This document shows, piece after piece, positions 1 through 9,172 of a DNA stretch of 64,000 bases; the stretch's first letter is position 1, and each line of letters starts with the position of its first letter. The notes beneath the pieces were generated by a model. The model worked only from the letters and a program-made list of their open reading frames with translations. It was not told the origin of the DNA and ran no database searches. Made by a program: the position numbers and the translations under genes. The stretch covers positions 41,473 to 105,472 of the forward strand of contig NZ_JALJRK010000004.1 in assembly GCF_024519725.1 (NCBI RefSeq). Direction: 5' to 3'. The DNA comes from Microvirga sp. Mcv34. GTDB lineage: Bacteria; Pseudomonadota; Alphaproteobacteria; Rhizobiales; Beijerinckiaceae.

Positions 1-140
1 AGTTTTTTTTTTTCCAGAACGGAGCGTTCCGTTTCTTGTCCGAGCGACGTTGCGGCCAGGGCCACGATCTCGTCCGTGAGAACCGGCCGGGACGGGTTGG
101 CGATGAGGGTCGCAACGAGGGAATTCTGGGAAGACGCCAT
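1..140 (-). CDS. serB: Phosphoserine phosphatase SerB, N-terminal fragment (cut by window edge)
   Basis: Reading leftward from an ATG at 140 gives 46 codons that run off the window edge. The segment [20 protein letters not shown] matches the N-terminal ACT-like region of alphaproteobacterial SerB, the last enzyme of serine synthesis (phosphoserine to serine). serB is commonly divergent from miaA in this group, which supports the call. The catalytic HAD domain lies outside the window. The far end contains an 11-base poly-T (poly-A in the gene), so the last few residues (EKKK) could be affected by a homopolymer or contig-edge error. Confidence 0.62.
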   Translation of the reverse strand, partial: MASSQNSLVATLIANPSRPVLTDEIVALAATSLGQETERSVLEKKK

Positions 141-1105
141 TGGGAGACCTGGCTTTGAAGGAGTTTGGGATCGGCGCGGTTCTCATCGCAGGGCCGACCG
201 CATCAGGCAAGTCCGCATTGGGCATCAAGCTGGCTCGCGAACTCGACGGCGTGGTGATCAATGCCGATTCCATGCAGGTCTATCGGGACCTCCGGGTCAT
301 CACGGCCCGCCCGACGCCCGAGGAGGAGACCGAGGCCCCCCATCGGCTCTACGGCCACGTGGATGCCGCCGTGAACTTCTCCGTGGGGCGCTATGTGGCC
401 GACGCGGTCGAGGTTCTGCGGGAGGTCCAAGGCACGAAGCTGCCGATCTTCGTGGGCGGGACCGGGCTTTACTTCAAGGCCTTGACGGAGGGCCTGTCCG
501 ACATGCCGCCCGTTCCTGACGAGGTGCGCGAGCAGGTGCGCCGGGACAGCGAGGGGCTGGAAACGCCCGAGCTCCACCGCCTCCTTACGGAACGCGACCC
601 CGAGACCGCCCGGACCTTGCGCCCCTCCGACCGCCTGCGGGTCCAGCGGGCGCTCGAGATATTTGCCACGACCGGCCGGCCGCTCGTCTCCTTCCACGGC
701 GACCGTCAGCCGGGGCCCTTGGCCGATGTCCCGGTCATCAAGCTCTTCCTCGCGCCCGAGCGTGAGGAGCTGCGCCGGCGGATCGATGCGCGGTTCCTCG
801 CCATGATGGATCGGGGAGCCCTCGACGAGGTGAGGGCCCTGGGGGAGCGGAACCTCGATCCCATGCTCCCGGCCATGCGGGCCCATGGGGTCCCCGGCCT
901 CTTGGCCTACCTGCGCGGCGAGATCCCGCTCGATGAGGCCATCGCCAAGGGGCAGGGCGATACGCGGCGCTATGCCAAGCGCCAGTTCACCTGGTTTCGC
1001 CACCAATTGCCGGACTGGCAATGGGTGGCGCCGGAAAGGAGCTTCGAGGCCGTCATGGAGCGCCTCAATGCCCCGGCGTTCCTGTCCACATCTGGTAGAA
1101 GGTGA
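140..1105 (+). CDS. miaA: tRNA dimethylallyltransferase MiaA
   Basis: This enzyme transfers a dimethylallyl group to A37 of tRNAs that read UNN codons. The 321-residue protein has the P-loop GPTASGKS at about residues 18-25, the substrate-binding segment [12 protein letters not shown], and [11 protein letters not shown], all typical of MiaA and at normal family length. The start shown is TTG at 140, with a GGGAAG-like Shine-Dalgarno seven bases upstream; a second TTG at 155 is possible. It is divergent from serB and the two start codons share base 140. The 3' end overlaps the converging DUF155 gene by 41 bases. Confidence 0.95.
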   Translation: MGDLALKEFGIGAVLIAGPTASGKSALGIKLARELDGVVINADSMQVYRDLRVITARPTPEEETEAPHRLYGHVDAAVNFSVGRYVADAVEVLREVQGTKLPIFVGGTGLYFKALTEGLSDMPPVPDEVREQVRRDSEGLETPELHRLLTERDPETARTLRPSDRLRVQRALEIFATTGRPLVSFHGDRQPGPLADVPVIKLFLAPEREELRRRIDARFLAMMDRGALDEVRALGERNLDPMLPAMRAHGVPGLLAYLRGEIPLDEAIAKGQGDTRRYAKRQFTWFRHQLPDWQWVAPERSFEAVMERLNAPAFLSTSGRR

Positions 1106-1898
1106 TGAAGATCTCGAACACGATCAGCAGGACGATAATGAGTTCGAGGCGCAGGGACCGTTCGGTGTCGATGATGTCAGTCAGAGCCTGGGCCGTATCG
1201 CCGAGCACCTCAAGCTTGCGGTGGAGCGCCGTGGCGCGCTCCTTCAGCTCATATTCGTCCTCCAGGCGGGCGTAGAGGCGCTCGAGATCCGGCCTGTCCC
1301 AGAGCACGTCCGGCTTCTCCTCCACCGCCACGCCGCCCGACATGCGCTGGCGAACCAGAAGGGCCTGGCCGACCTGCTTGAGGATCCGGCGGCGGTCCCG
1401 CGGGCGCCGGCCCCGCGCGGCGAGATGCTGCACCGATGGCTCCACGAGCTCGAAGGCGGCTGTAGCCTCCCGCTCGTCGCGGGCCAGAGTCGCGCTCTTG
1501 GACAGGGCATCGGCGATGACGATCAGGCGCTCGGTGGAGAGCTTCTTGATGAAGATCGGGCCCCCGGGAGGGATCTGGTCGTCCCGGTCCGGGGAGATCT
1601 CGATGATCGCCGTCTCTTCCTCGTGTCGGGCGAACTCGCCCCGAATGCGCTGGCGCAGTCCACGGATGACCTCATCCTCTTCGAGAGGCGTGAGGCCCAC
1701 TAGAACGGCCACGCCGTAGCGGAAGAGGGCAACGAAGCCATCCTGGCCGGCCCGGAAGGCCAGGGGGGTAGTGGACAGGACGTCGCTGCGCTCCAGCCCC
1801 GCCACGTCGAGGCGGTCGCCGAGGAGCAGGGCTCGGGCGGTGAGGCGCATGTTCTGCATGGGCGCGCCGGTCGAGGAGATGGTATCGGTCATGGTCAT
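1065..1898 (-). CDS. RMND1/Sif2-type (DUF155) family membrane protein
   Basis: A protein of about 277 residues resembling the DUF155 family that includes mitochondrial RMND1 and yeast Sif2. Its central region ([16 protein letters not shown], then an acidic EEDEVIRGL) fits the family. One hydrophobic helix near the C-terminus ([21 protein letters not shown]) suggests a membrane anchor. The cellular role in bacteria is not established. Starts at 1898 or 1892 (MTMTDT) are both possible and neither has a clear ribosome site. The 3' end overlaps miaA in convergent orientation. Confidence 0.8.
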   Translation of the reverse strand: MTMTDTISSTGAPMQNMRLTARALLLGDRLDVAGLERSDVLSTTPLAFRAGQDGFVALFRYGVAVLVGLTPLEEDEVIRGLRQRIRGEFARHEEETAIIEISPDRDDQIPPGGPIFIKKLSTERLIVIADALSKSATLARDEREATAAFELVEPSVQHLAARGRRPRDRRRILKQVGQALLVRQRMSGGVAVEEKPDVLWDRPDLERLYARLEDEYELKERATALHRKLEVLGDTAQALTDIIDTERSLRLELIIVLLIVFEIFITFYQMWTGTPGH

Positions 1899-1956
1899 TC
1901 GACTAAAATAGCAGTTTAAAATAGAAGCTAGGCAGATTTCAGCCAAGTTGATCCTG

Positions 1957-1985
1957 CTTGACCAAATGAAATGGATCGTCTAGCG
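1957..1985 (+). promoter_or_regulatory. Candidate sigma-70 promoter of the ilvB leader transcript
   Basis: CTTGAC (1957-1962) is followed after 17 bases by CTAGCG (1980-1985). This fits the CTTGAC-N17-CTATAT style of alphaproteobacterial housekeeping promoters, though the -10 is weak. Transcription would start near 1992, about 25 bases before the leader peptide ATG. The placement is consistent but untested. Confidence 0.45.
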
Positions 1986-2017
1986 TCGGCGCAACTTTTG
2001 AACCGAGAGCTGCATTC

Positions 2018-2068
2018 ATGCGCAAGCTTATTCTCGTAGTACGAGCGCCATCGACGGAGCGGGATTGA
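2018..2068 (+). CDS. ilvB leader peptide (attenuation control peptide)
   Basis: A 16-codon ORF reads MRKLILVVRAPSTERD. The run Leu-Ile-Leu-Val-Val at codons 4-8 covers exactly the three end products of the pathway. It has a GAGAG ribosome site about nine bases upstream and is followed at once by hairpins and a terminator in front of ilvB. This is the standard design of ribosome-mediated attenuation: stalling at Leu/Ile/Val codons when the charged tRNAs are scarce lets transcription continue into ilvB. Known attenuators upstream of branched-chain amino acid operons in proteobacteria support the reading. Confidence 0.85.
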   Translation: MRKLILVVRAPSTERD

Positions 2069-2092
2069 ACCCCGCAGGTCCGGCGATGGCGC
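2045..2092 (+). promoter_or_regulatory. ilvB attenuator pause stem
   Basis: GCGCCATCG (2045-2053) pairs perfectly with CGATGGCGC (2084-2092). A smaller GCGGG/CCCGC hairpin (2059-2063 with 2071-2075) is nested inside. The left arm begins only a few codons after the Leu-Ile-Val run of the leader peptide, so a stalled ribosome would disrupt this stem. A GGTCC at 2077-2081 could pair with GGGCC of the terminator as an antiterminator, but that pairing is only suggestive. Confidence 0.7.
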
Positions 2093-2095
2093 ACA

Positions 2096-2117
2096 GGCCC
2101 CCTCAGGGGCCTTTTTT
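2096..2117 (+). terminator. ilvB attenuator terminator
   Basis: GGCCCC (2096-2101), loop CTCA, GGGGCC (2106-2111), followed directly by six T (2112-2117). This is a strong intrinsic terminator between the leader peptide and ilvB. Its position upstream of the structural gene marks it as a regulatory attenuator. Confidence 0.88.
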
Positions 2118-2168
2118 ATTGCCCGAATTCCAAGACAATGATGCCAAAGACCCCGAGGAGCAGTTGAG

Positions 2169-3941
2169 ATGAGCGAGACGATGACCGGAGCCGAAATGGT
2201 GATCCGAGCCCTGCAGGACCAGGGAGTTGAGCATATCTTCGGTTATCCGGGCGGCGCGGTGCTTCCCATCTACGACGCGCTTTTCCACCAGGACAAGGTT
2301 CGCCACGTCCTCGTCCGCCACGAGCAGGGCGCAGTCCATGCGGCTGAAGGCTATGCCCGCTCGTCCGGCAAGCCCGGCGTGGTGCTGGTGACCTCCGGTC
2401 CCGGCGCGACCAACGCGATCACCGGGCTCGCCGACGCGATGATGGACTCGATCCCGCTGGTCTGCATCACCGGCCAGGTCCCGACCCATCTCATCGGCTC
2501 CGATGCCTTCCAGGAATGCGACACGGTCGGCATCACCCGCCACTGCACGAAGCACAACTACCTGGTCAAATCCATCGAGGACCTGCCGCGCGTCCTGCAC
2601 GAGGCCTTCTACGTGGCGCAGAACGGTCGTCCAGGTCCGGTGGTGGTCGACCTGCCGAAGGACATCCAGTTCAAGTCCGGCTCCTATGCTCGTCCCTTGA
2701 GCAACCAGCACAAGACCTATCGTCCGACCGTCAAGGGCGACATGGACCACATCCGCGCCGCCGTCGAGCTGATGGCCAATGCCAAGCGTCCGGTGTTCTA
2801 CACGGGCGGTGGTGTCATCAATTCGGGGCCCCAGGCGGCGATGCTGCTGCGCGAGCTCGTACATCTCACGGGCTTTCCCATCACGTCGACCCTGATGGGT
2901 CTGGGCGCCTATCCGGCCTCTGACAGGCAGTGGCTCGGCATGCTCGGCATGCACGGCACCTACGAGGCCAATCTCGCGATGCATGAATGCGACGTGATGA
3001 TCAATCTCGGGGCGCGCTTCGACGACCGCATCACCGGCCGGCTCGATGCGTTCTCGCCCTTCTCCAAGCGCATCCACGTGGACATCGATCCGTCCTCCAT
3101 CAACAAGACCGTGAAGGTGGATATCCCGATCGTCGGCGATTGTGCGCACGTGCTGGAAGACATGCTGCGCCTGTGGCGCCAGAGCGCCCATCAGCCCGAC
3201 AAGGCGGCGCTGAAGGATTGGTGGAACAAGATCGAAGGCTGGCGCGCCCGCAACTGCCTCGGCTTCCGCAACTCCACCGAGACTATCAAGCCGCAATACG
3301 CGATCCAGCGCCTCTACGAGCTGACCAAGGACCGCGAGACCTATATCACCACCGAGGTGGGGCAGCACCAGATGTGGGCGGCCCAGTACTTCAAGTTCGA
3401 GGAGCCGAACCGCTGGATGACCTCGGGCGGCCACGGCACCATGGGCTACGGATTGCCCGCCGCCGTCGGCGCGCAGCTGGCGCATCCCGATGCGCTCGTG
3501 ATCGACATCGCCGGCGAAGCCTCGATCCAGATGATGCTGCAGGAAATGTCCACGGCCCTGCAGTACAACCTGCCGATCAAGGTCTTCATCCTCAACAACG
3601 AATACATGGGCATGGTGCGCCAGTGGCAGGAACTGCTGCATGGTGGCCGCTACTCGCAGAGCTATTCGGAATCGCTGCCCGATTTCGTGAAGCTCGCCGA
3701 AGCCTATGGCGGCGTCGGCATCCGCTGCGACAAGCCGGGCGATCTCGATGCGAAGATCCTCGAGATGATCAACGTGAACCGCCCTGTCGTCTTCGACTGC
3801 ATCGTCGACAAGACCGAGAACTGCTTCCCGATGATTCCTTCCGGCAAAGCGCATAACGAGATGCTTCTCAACGATTATCTTGGCGAGACCGGAGCCGATA
3901 TCGGGTCCGTGATCGACGAGAAGGGCAAGATGCTTGTTTGA
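2169..3941 (+). CDS. ilvB: Acetolactate synthase large (catalytic) subunit
   Basis: This ThDP enzyme condenses two pyruvates to acetolactate, or pyruvate with 2-ketobutyrate, the first common step of Val/Leu/Ile synthesis. The 590-residue protein has IFGYPGGAVLPIYDAL, the catalytic Glu52 in RHEQGAVHAAEGYAR, and TSGPGATNAITGLADAM. Near residue 450 the ThDP/Mg region reads AGEASIQMM where many homologues have GDGS or GDAS. A GAGGAG ribosome site lies eight bases before the ATG. It is controlled by the upstream attenuator and is probably co-transcribed with the GST gene and ilvN. Confidence 0.96.
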   Translation: MSETMTGAEMVIRALQDQGVEHIFGYPGGAVLPIYDALFHQDKVRHVLVRHEQGAVHAAEGYARSSGKPGVVLVTSGPGATNAITGLADAMMDSIPLVCITGQVPTHLIGSDAFQECDTVGITRHCTKHNYLVKSIEDLPRVLHEAFYVAQNGRPGPVVVDLPKDIQFKSGSYARPLSNQHKTYRPTVKGDMDHIRAAVELMANAKRPVFYTGGGVINSGPQAAMLLRELVHLTGFPITSTLMGLGAYPASDRQWLGMLGMHGTYEANLAMHECDVMINLGARFDDRITGRLDAFSPFSKRIHVDIDPSSINKTVKVDIPIVGDCAHVLEDMLRLWRQSAHQPDKAALKDWWNKIEGWRARNCLGFRNSTETIKPQYAIQRLYELTKDRETYITTEVGQHQMWAAQYFKFEEPNRWMTSGGHGTMGYGLPAAVGAQLAHPDALVIDIAGEASIQMMLQEMSTALQYNLPIKVFILNNEYMGMVRQWQELLHGGRYSQSYSESLPDFVKLAEAYGGVGIRCDKPGDLDAKILEMINVNRPVVFDCIVDKTENCFPMIPSGKAHNEMLLNDYLGETGADIGSVIDEKGKMLV

Positions 3942-3955
3942 TTAAGGCCTGAACC

Positions 3956-4636
3956 ATGCCCACTCTTGTCATCGCCAATAAGTGCTACTCGTCCTGGTCG
4001 CTGCGTCCCTGGCTGCTGATGAAGCAGCTTGGGGTCGCGTTCGATGAGGTCGTCATTCCTCTCGACCTACCGGACACGAAGGAGAGGGTGCTCAGGCACT
4101 CCCCAGCCGGCAAGGTACCGATCCTCATCGATGGCGCCGTCACCGTGTGGGAGAGTATCGCCATCATGGAATACGTGGGCGAAGCCTATGCTGCGCCCGT
4201 CTGGCCCGAGGACCGCGAAGCGCGCCCCATGGCGCGCTCCGTCGCTGCGGAAATGCATGCCGGATTTTCCGGTCTGCGCTCCGCATGCCCGATGAATCTC
4301 GGCAAGAGATATGCCCGGAAGGATAGGGGTGAGGCGGTTGCCCGTGATGTCGCCCGCTTCAGCGAGATCGTTCGTCCGGCGCGCGAGCGTTTCGGCGCGG
4401 GCGGCCCGTTCCTCTTCGGCGCCTTCACGGCGGCCGATGCCATGTATGCGCCGCTCGCGACGCGCCTCGACACCTATTCCATCGACCTCGACACGACGAC
4501 GCGCGCCTACGTAGATGCGATCCTCGCGCTGCCCGCCTTCCAGGAATGGCGCTCGGCCGCCATGACGGAAGAGTGGGTCGTCGCGGCCGACGAGGTCGAC
4601 GAAGAGGCGATCGAGAATTATCGCAAGGTGGCTTGA
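3956..4636 (+). CDS. Glutathione S-transferase family protein
   Basis: A 226-residue protein with an N-terminal thioredoxin-like fold (NKCYSSWSLRPWLLMKQLG) and the cis-proline segment SPAGKVPILIDG. The region WESIAIMEYVGE is the usual glutathione-binding Glu/Ser segment, followed by an all-alpha C-terminal domain. The substrate is unknown. It starts 14 bases after the ilvB stop and ends 29 bases before ilvN, so it is probably part of the same transcript. A GST in this position has no obvious biosynthetic role. Confidence 0.9.
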   Translation: MPTLVIANKCYSSWSLRPWLLMKQLGVAFDEVVIPLDLPDTKERVLRHSPAGKVPILIDGAVTVWESIAIMEYVGEAYAAPVWPEDREARPMARSVAAEMHAGFSGLRSACPMNLGKRYARKDRGEAVARDVARFSEIVRPARERFGAGGPFLFGAFTAADAMYAPLATRLDTYSIDLDTTTRAYVDAILALPAFQEWRSAAMTEEWVVAADEVDEEAIENYRKVA

Positions 4637-4665
4637 GACCACATCAGAGTTCGGGAAACCAGACC

Positions 4666-5211
4666 ATGCTTCAGATGAAAACCCATTATCCCGATGCGAC
4701 CCGCGTCGAGCCGTCCAACCGGCACACGCTCGCCGTTGTGGTCGACAACGAGCCGGGTGTCCTTGCGCGCATCGCGGGCCTGTTCTCGGGTCGCGGCTAC
4801 AACATCGAGAGCCTGACCGTCACGGAGACGGAGCACGAGGCGCATATCTCGCGCATCACCATCGTGACCACGGGCACCGACAGCATCATCCAGCAGATCA
4901 AGAGCCAGCTGGAGCGCCTCGTGCCCGTGCACCGCGTCGTCGACCTCACGATGAGCGGTGAAACGGTCGAGCGCGAGCTCTGCCTGGTGAAGGTCGTGGG
5001 CAAGGGCGAACACCGGGTGGAGGCCATGCGCCTTGCGTCTGCTTTCGGCGCCCGCACGCTCGACGCGACGCTGACCTCGTTCGTCTACGAACTGACCGGC
5101 ACGACGGACGAGGTCGAGCGCTTCATCAAGCTGATGACGGCGGTTGGCCTTGTGGAGGTGTCACGGACCGGCGTCGCCGCCATGGCGCGGGGCGCCCAGG
5201 GGATCATGTAG
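4666..5211 (+). CDS. ilvN: Acetolactate synthase small (regulatory) subunit
   Basis: A 181-residue protein with an N-terminal ACT domain (HTLAVVVDNEPGVLARIAGL, then SGRGYNIESLTV) and the C-terminal dimerisation domain, typical of IlvN/IlvH. It binds valine for feedback inhibition and activates the large subunit. ATG 4666 was chosen because it directly precedes the conserved region; the frame is open further upstream into the GST gene but without homology. It ends five bases before the converging DUF924 gene. Confidence 0.95.
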   Translation: MLQMKTHYPDATRVEPSNRHTLAVVVDNEPGVLARIAGLFSGRGYNIESLTVTETEHEAHISRITIVTTGTDSIIQQIKSQLERLVPVHRVVDLTMSGETVERELCLVKVVGKGEHRVEAMRLASAFGARTLDATLTSFVYELTGTTDEVERFIKLMTAVGLVEVSRTGVAAMARGAQGIM

Positions 5212-5215
5212 GGGG

Positions 5216-5761
5216 CTAGCCCCGGAAGTCGTTCTCCTGCAGGAACGCTTCCTCCTCCGGCGTCGACTCGCGGCCGAGGAGGGCGTTCCGATGCGGAAAG
5301 CGGCCGAAGCGGGCGATGATGTCGTGATGGTGGCGCGCCCACTTGCTGGAATCTTCGCCGAGGGCTTCGTTCAAGGCCACCGAGCGCTCCTGGTGCCGCA
5401 AGGATTCGGAGTGCATGAAGGGCAGATAGAAGAACCGGCGGAACGCGGGTTCCACCCTAGTGTCGAAGCCGCGCTCGATGGCGCGGTCCGCCACCATCAG
5501 GGCGACCGGGTCGGTTTTGTAGGTTTCACGTCGGCCCCGGAACATGTTCCGGGGGAATTGGTCGAGGAGGAGAATGACGGCGAGCGCACCCTCCGGGGTG
5601 AGTTCCCACTCGTTGAGATCGCCCCGCGCGGCGGCCTCATAATTTGGCAGGAAACGGTCCCGGCAGGTTTGATCGAAGGCTTCGTCCTTCGAGAACCACT
5701 TTTCGGGGCCGGCTTCCCGCCAGAAGGCAAGGACTTCATCTGCGGTGACGATCGACAACAT
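5216..5761 (-). CDS. DUF924 family protein
   Basis: A 181-residue protein matching DUF924: an early VLAFWREAGPEKWF segment, LLLDQFPRNMFRG in the middle, the FFYLPFMHSES motif, and RFGRFPHRNALLGRESTPEE near the end. Members are soluble, helical and of unassigned function. It converges on ilvN, with its stop four bases beyond ilvN's, and is divergent from the flavin monooxygenase with about 80 bases between them for promoters. Confidence 0.9.
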   Translation of the reverse strand: MLSIVTADEVLAFWREAGPEKWFSKDEAFDQTCRDRFLPNYEAAARGDLNEWELTPEGALAVILLLDQFPRNMFRGRRETYKTDPVALMVADRAIERGFDTRVEPAFRRFFYLPFMHSESLRHQERSVALNEALGEDSSKWARHHHDIIARFGRFPHRNALLGRESTPEEEAFLQENDFRG

Positions 5762-5841
5762 GAAAACAACCCTTCATCGTTCATGCAAAACGGTCTCGAT
5801 CGAGGCCGCCCTGAAATCGTTCAAGCAGCGTGCCTGATATC

Positions 5842-7095
5842 ATGACCAAGATAGGAAGGCCTCTGGATATTGCCATCGCCGGATGCGGGCCGGCAGGCCT
5901 TGCCGCGGCGTTGTTCCTGACGCGTGCCGGTCATCGCATCACGCTTTTCGATCAGTTCGATGAGCCGCGTCCACTCGGTTCCGGGCTGATCCTGCAGCCG
6001 ACCGGCCTCGCGGTGCTCGCGGAGCTTGGCCTCGATGCGCAGATTCTTTCTCTCGGCCAGCGGATCGATCGCCTCTATGGACGTGTTGCGAAAACACAGC
6101 GGATCGTTCTCGACGTTCGCTACGCGACGCTCGGGGCCGACATATTTGGTCTCGCGGTCCACCGGTCGGCTCTGTTCTCCGTTCTGTATGAGGCTGTGCG
6201 GCGTGAAGGCATCACCATTGAGACGGGTCAGAAGATTTCCGGAGTGGATCAGGTTGCCGATTCCCGTGTGCGTCTGATCGGGGAGGACGGTTGTTCCTGC
6301 GGACCATTCGATCTTGCCATCGATGCCCTTGGGGTTCGCAGCACATTGACCCATATCTTCGATCCTACCCGGCGACCGCGCTCCGATCTGGCCTATGGCG
6401 CGCTCTGGGCGAGCATTCCATGGTCGGGACAGGGGTTCGATGGCCATTCGCTGGAGCAGCGCTACGAGCGGGCGAGCACCATGATCGGTGTGCTGCCCAT
6501 CGGCCGTATTCAGCATGGCGGGCAACAGCTGGCTGCTCTCTTCTGGAGCATCAAGCCTTCCGACTACCAGCGATGGCAGAGCGAAGGCTTGGACGCGTGG
6601 AAGGATAAGGTTCTGAAGCTCTGGCCGCAGACGGCGCCTCTCCTGGATTTTATCCAACAAACCGAGGACCTGACGCTCGCCCGATATTGCCACAGCACCT
6701 TAGCGAACACCGTCGCTCCGCGCATGGTCGCCATCGGCGATGCGGCCCATGCCGCAAGCCCGCAATTGGGCCAGGGGGCGAACATGGCCTTGCTCGACGC
6801 GCGGGCGCTCGCTCTGGCCCTGGAAGAGGCTCAGGACGTCCAGAGTGGTCTTGCGGCCTATGCCCGGGCACGGCGTCCCCACGTCCGGTTTTACCAAGCC
6901 CTAAGCTTTGGGTTTACCCCAGCCTATCAATCGGATAGCCGCATTCTTCCCATCTTGAGAGACTGGGTGATCGCCCCGGCCACCCGTCTTCCGGGAATCC
7001 GTAAGTTCGTCGCCGCTTCCGTGGCGGGTGTAGTGCTCGATCCAAGAATTCATCTTCGTTTGCTATATCAGCCCAGGGAGGCGGTCAGCGCGTGA
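5842..7095 (+). CDS. FAD-dependent monooxygenase (PHBH/UbiH-like)
   Basis: A protein of about 417 residues with the N-terminal dinucleotide-binding motif IAGCGPAGLAAALFL, a second FAD contact in GLILQPTGLAVLAELGL, and the C-terminal FAD motif AIGDAAHAASPQLGQGANMALLDA. This is the class A flavoprotein monooxygenase pattern; the aromatic or other substrate cannot be read from the sequence. The start is ATG 5842, with GTG 5830 as an alternative; neither has a strong ribosome site. It lies between the ilv genes but has no evident link to them. Confidence 0.88.
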   Translation: MTKIGRPLDIAIAGCGPAGLAAALFLTRAGHRITLFDQFDEPRPLGSGLILQPTGLAVLAELGLDAQILSLGQRIDRLYGRVAKTQRIVLDVRYATLGADIFGLAVHRSALFSVLYEAVRREGITIETGQKISGVDQVADSRVRLIGEDGCSCGPFDLAIDALGVRSTLTHIFDPTRRPRSDLAYGALWASIPWSGQGFDGHSLEQRYERASTMIGVLPIGRIQHGGQQLAALFWSIKPSDYQRWQSEGLDAWKDKVLKLWPQTAPLLDFIQQTEDLTLARYCHSTLANTVAPRMVAIGDAAHAASPQLGQGANMALLDARALALALEEAQDVQSGLAAYARARRPHVRFYQALSFGFTPAYQSDSRILPILRDWVIAPATRLPGIRKFVAASVAGVVLDPRIHLRLLYQPREAVSA

Positions 7096-7243
7096 GATGG
7101 AAAAAGGTTCATCGCCCGGCGGTGGCCCTCGCAGCAAGTGCGCAGCATTTGGTGCAAAAACAGCTTGTCAGTGCAGTTTTGTTCGCTAAAAGCGGCGCCA
7201 GACAAATAATTGTTGCGCAAACCCTGAAAATGGGTCGGCGTAA

Positions 7244-8314
<1,071 letters not shown>

Positions 8315-8401
8315 GGCCGTTTCAGGCGGCGCGGCTGTTCCGCGCCGCCGAATGGAGCCAGGCACAGGGCAGGAATGTCGGATTGGTTCAATCTGATCAG
8401 G

Positions 8402-8432
8402 GCCTCGGAGGGATCCCTCCGAGGCTCTTTTT
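8402..8432 (+). terminator. Intrinsic terminator of ilvC
   Basis: GCCTCGGAGG (8402-8411) and CCTCCGAGGC (8416-8425) form a perfect 10-bp stem with a four-base loop, followed by TCTTTTT. This is a textbook rho-independent terminator about 90 bases after the ilvC stop. Confidence 0.9.
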
Positions 8433-8495
8433 GCTTCTGCGATCGCCCTGAACTTGCACGCGGACGTGCCTCAAGCCCAACCGCCTCTGATCCGT

Positions 8496-8882
8496 TTATA
8501 AGCGGTGCAGCGTCATGGCCGCTGCGGCCGCCAGGACACCGACCGCGATACCGGTCATTTGGGATCGCTCTTTCCAGAACCGGTAAATGCCGTAGGAGAA
8601 GAGAAGCGACATCAGGAGGGCGGCAACATCGTGGGTCAGGGAGTTGACTTTCGTCGGTCCCAGCAGGGGCTTCGCTTCCTCCCAGCTCTCGAGCATCCAG
8701 AAAATCGCGAAAACGAGAGATGCCGTGCCGCCGATCGAGGGCCACCAAGCGGCTGGAAGGCCGATTCCCAAACTGCTGGGCGCATGATTGTCGGAAGCGA
8801 CGGGATGGAGCTCTTCGAAAGAGCCAGATGAGGGAAAGGGCACGACTTGAGATCCGCAACGTTGTTGCTGTTGCACTAACAT
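8496..8882 (-). CDS. Hypothetical membrane protein
   Basis: An open frame of up to 128 codons. The C-terminal two thirds contain three hydrophobic segments: GGTASLVFAIFWML, VAALLMSLLFSYGIYRF and MTGIAVGVLAAAAAMTL. The first 30-35 residues look non-conserved, and a start further in (for example a GTG within them) is possible. I do not recognise a family. The same strand carries the small basic protein gene just upstream. Confidence 0.5.
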   Translation of the reverse strand: MLVQQQQRCGSQVVPFPSSGSFEELHPVASDNHAPSSLGIGLPAAWWPSIGGTASLVFAIFWMLESWEEAKPLLGPTKVNSLTHDVAALLMSLLFSYGIYRFWKERSQMTGIAVGVLAAAAAMTLHRL

Positions 8883-8952
8883 TGCGGCAGGCGGCTGCCA
8901 CCTCTGGGAACGAAGGGGGATGGCGGCTCACCAGGGGGGAGCCGCCGAATTT

Positions 8953-9108
8953 TTACTGCTGGTTGGTCTTGGTGTTCTGGGCCTTGTTGTTGTCCTGCTT
9001 GCCGGGGTCCACGCGGTTCTTCACCGTGCCGCCCGAGCCGCGGATATGGTCACCGGGATGCTTCTTGCTCTCACCGGAATTGTTGCCGTTCATCTTGCCT
9101 TTGCCCAT
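8953..9108 (-). CDS. Small basic hydrophilic protein (51 aa)
   Basis: A 51-codon ORF starts with MGKGKMNGNNSGE and continues through HPGDHIRGSGGTVKNRVDP to a glutamine- and asparagine-rich tail. It has a near-perfect Shine-Dalgarno, AAGGAGG, nine bases before the ATG. The composition (Lys, Gly, Asn rich; no hydrophobic core) suggests a disordered or nucleic-acid-associated small protein. The opposite strand has an open frame with membrane-like residues, but it lacks a ribosome site. Function unknown. Confidence 0.68.
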   Translation of the reverse strand: MGKGKMNGNNSGESKKHPGDHIRGSGGTVKNRVDPGKQDNNKAQNTKTNQQ

Positions 9109-9172
9109 GGGGAGCCTCCTTGGTGATCGGGGTCAATGACCCCTGACGTCTCGGGTTCCCAACTGCGCCGAC

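Noticed and set aside
1..20. Poly-T run at the left edge as a terminator
   Set aside because: No stem precedes it in the window and it lies within the serB frame; it is more likely a contig-edge homopolymer.
2103..3854. Long antisense open frame (583 codons) opposite ilvB
   Set aside because: It is the mirror of a well-supported gene in high-GC DNA; the translation is His/Asp/Arg-rich with no family pattern.
8920..9126. Plus-strand 68-codon frame that looks like a membrane protein
   Set aside because: No ribosome site, and it overlaps the better-supported minus-strand 51-residue gene with AAGGAGG.
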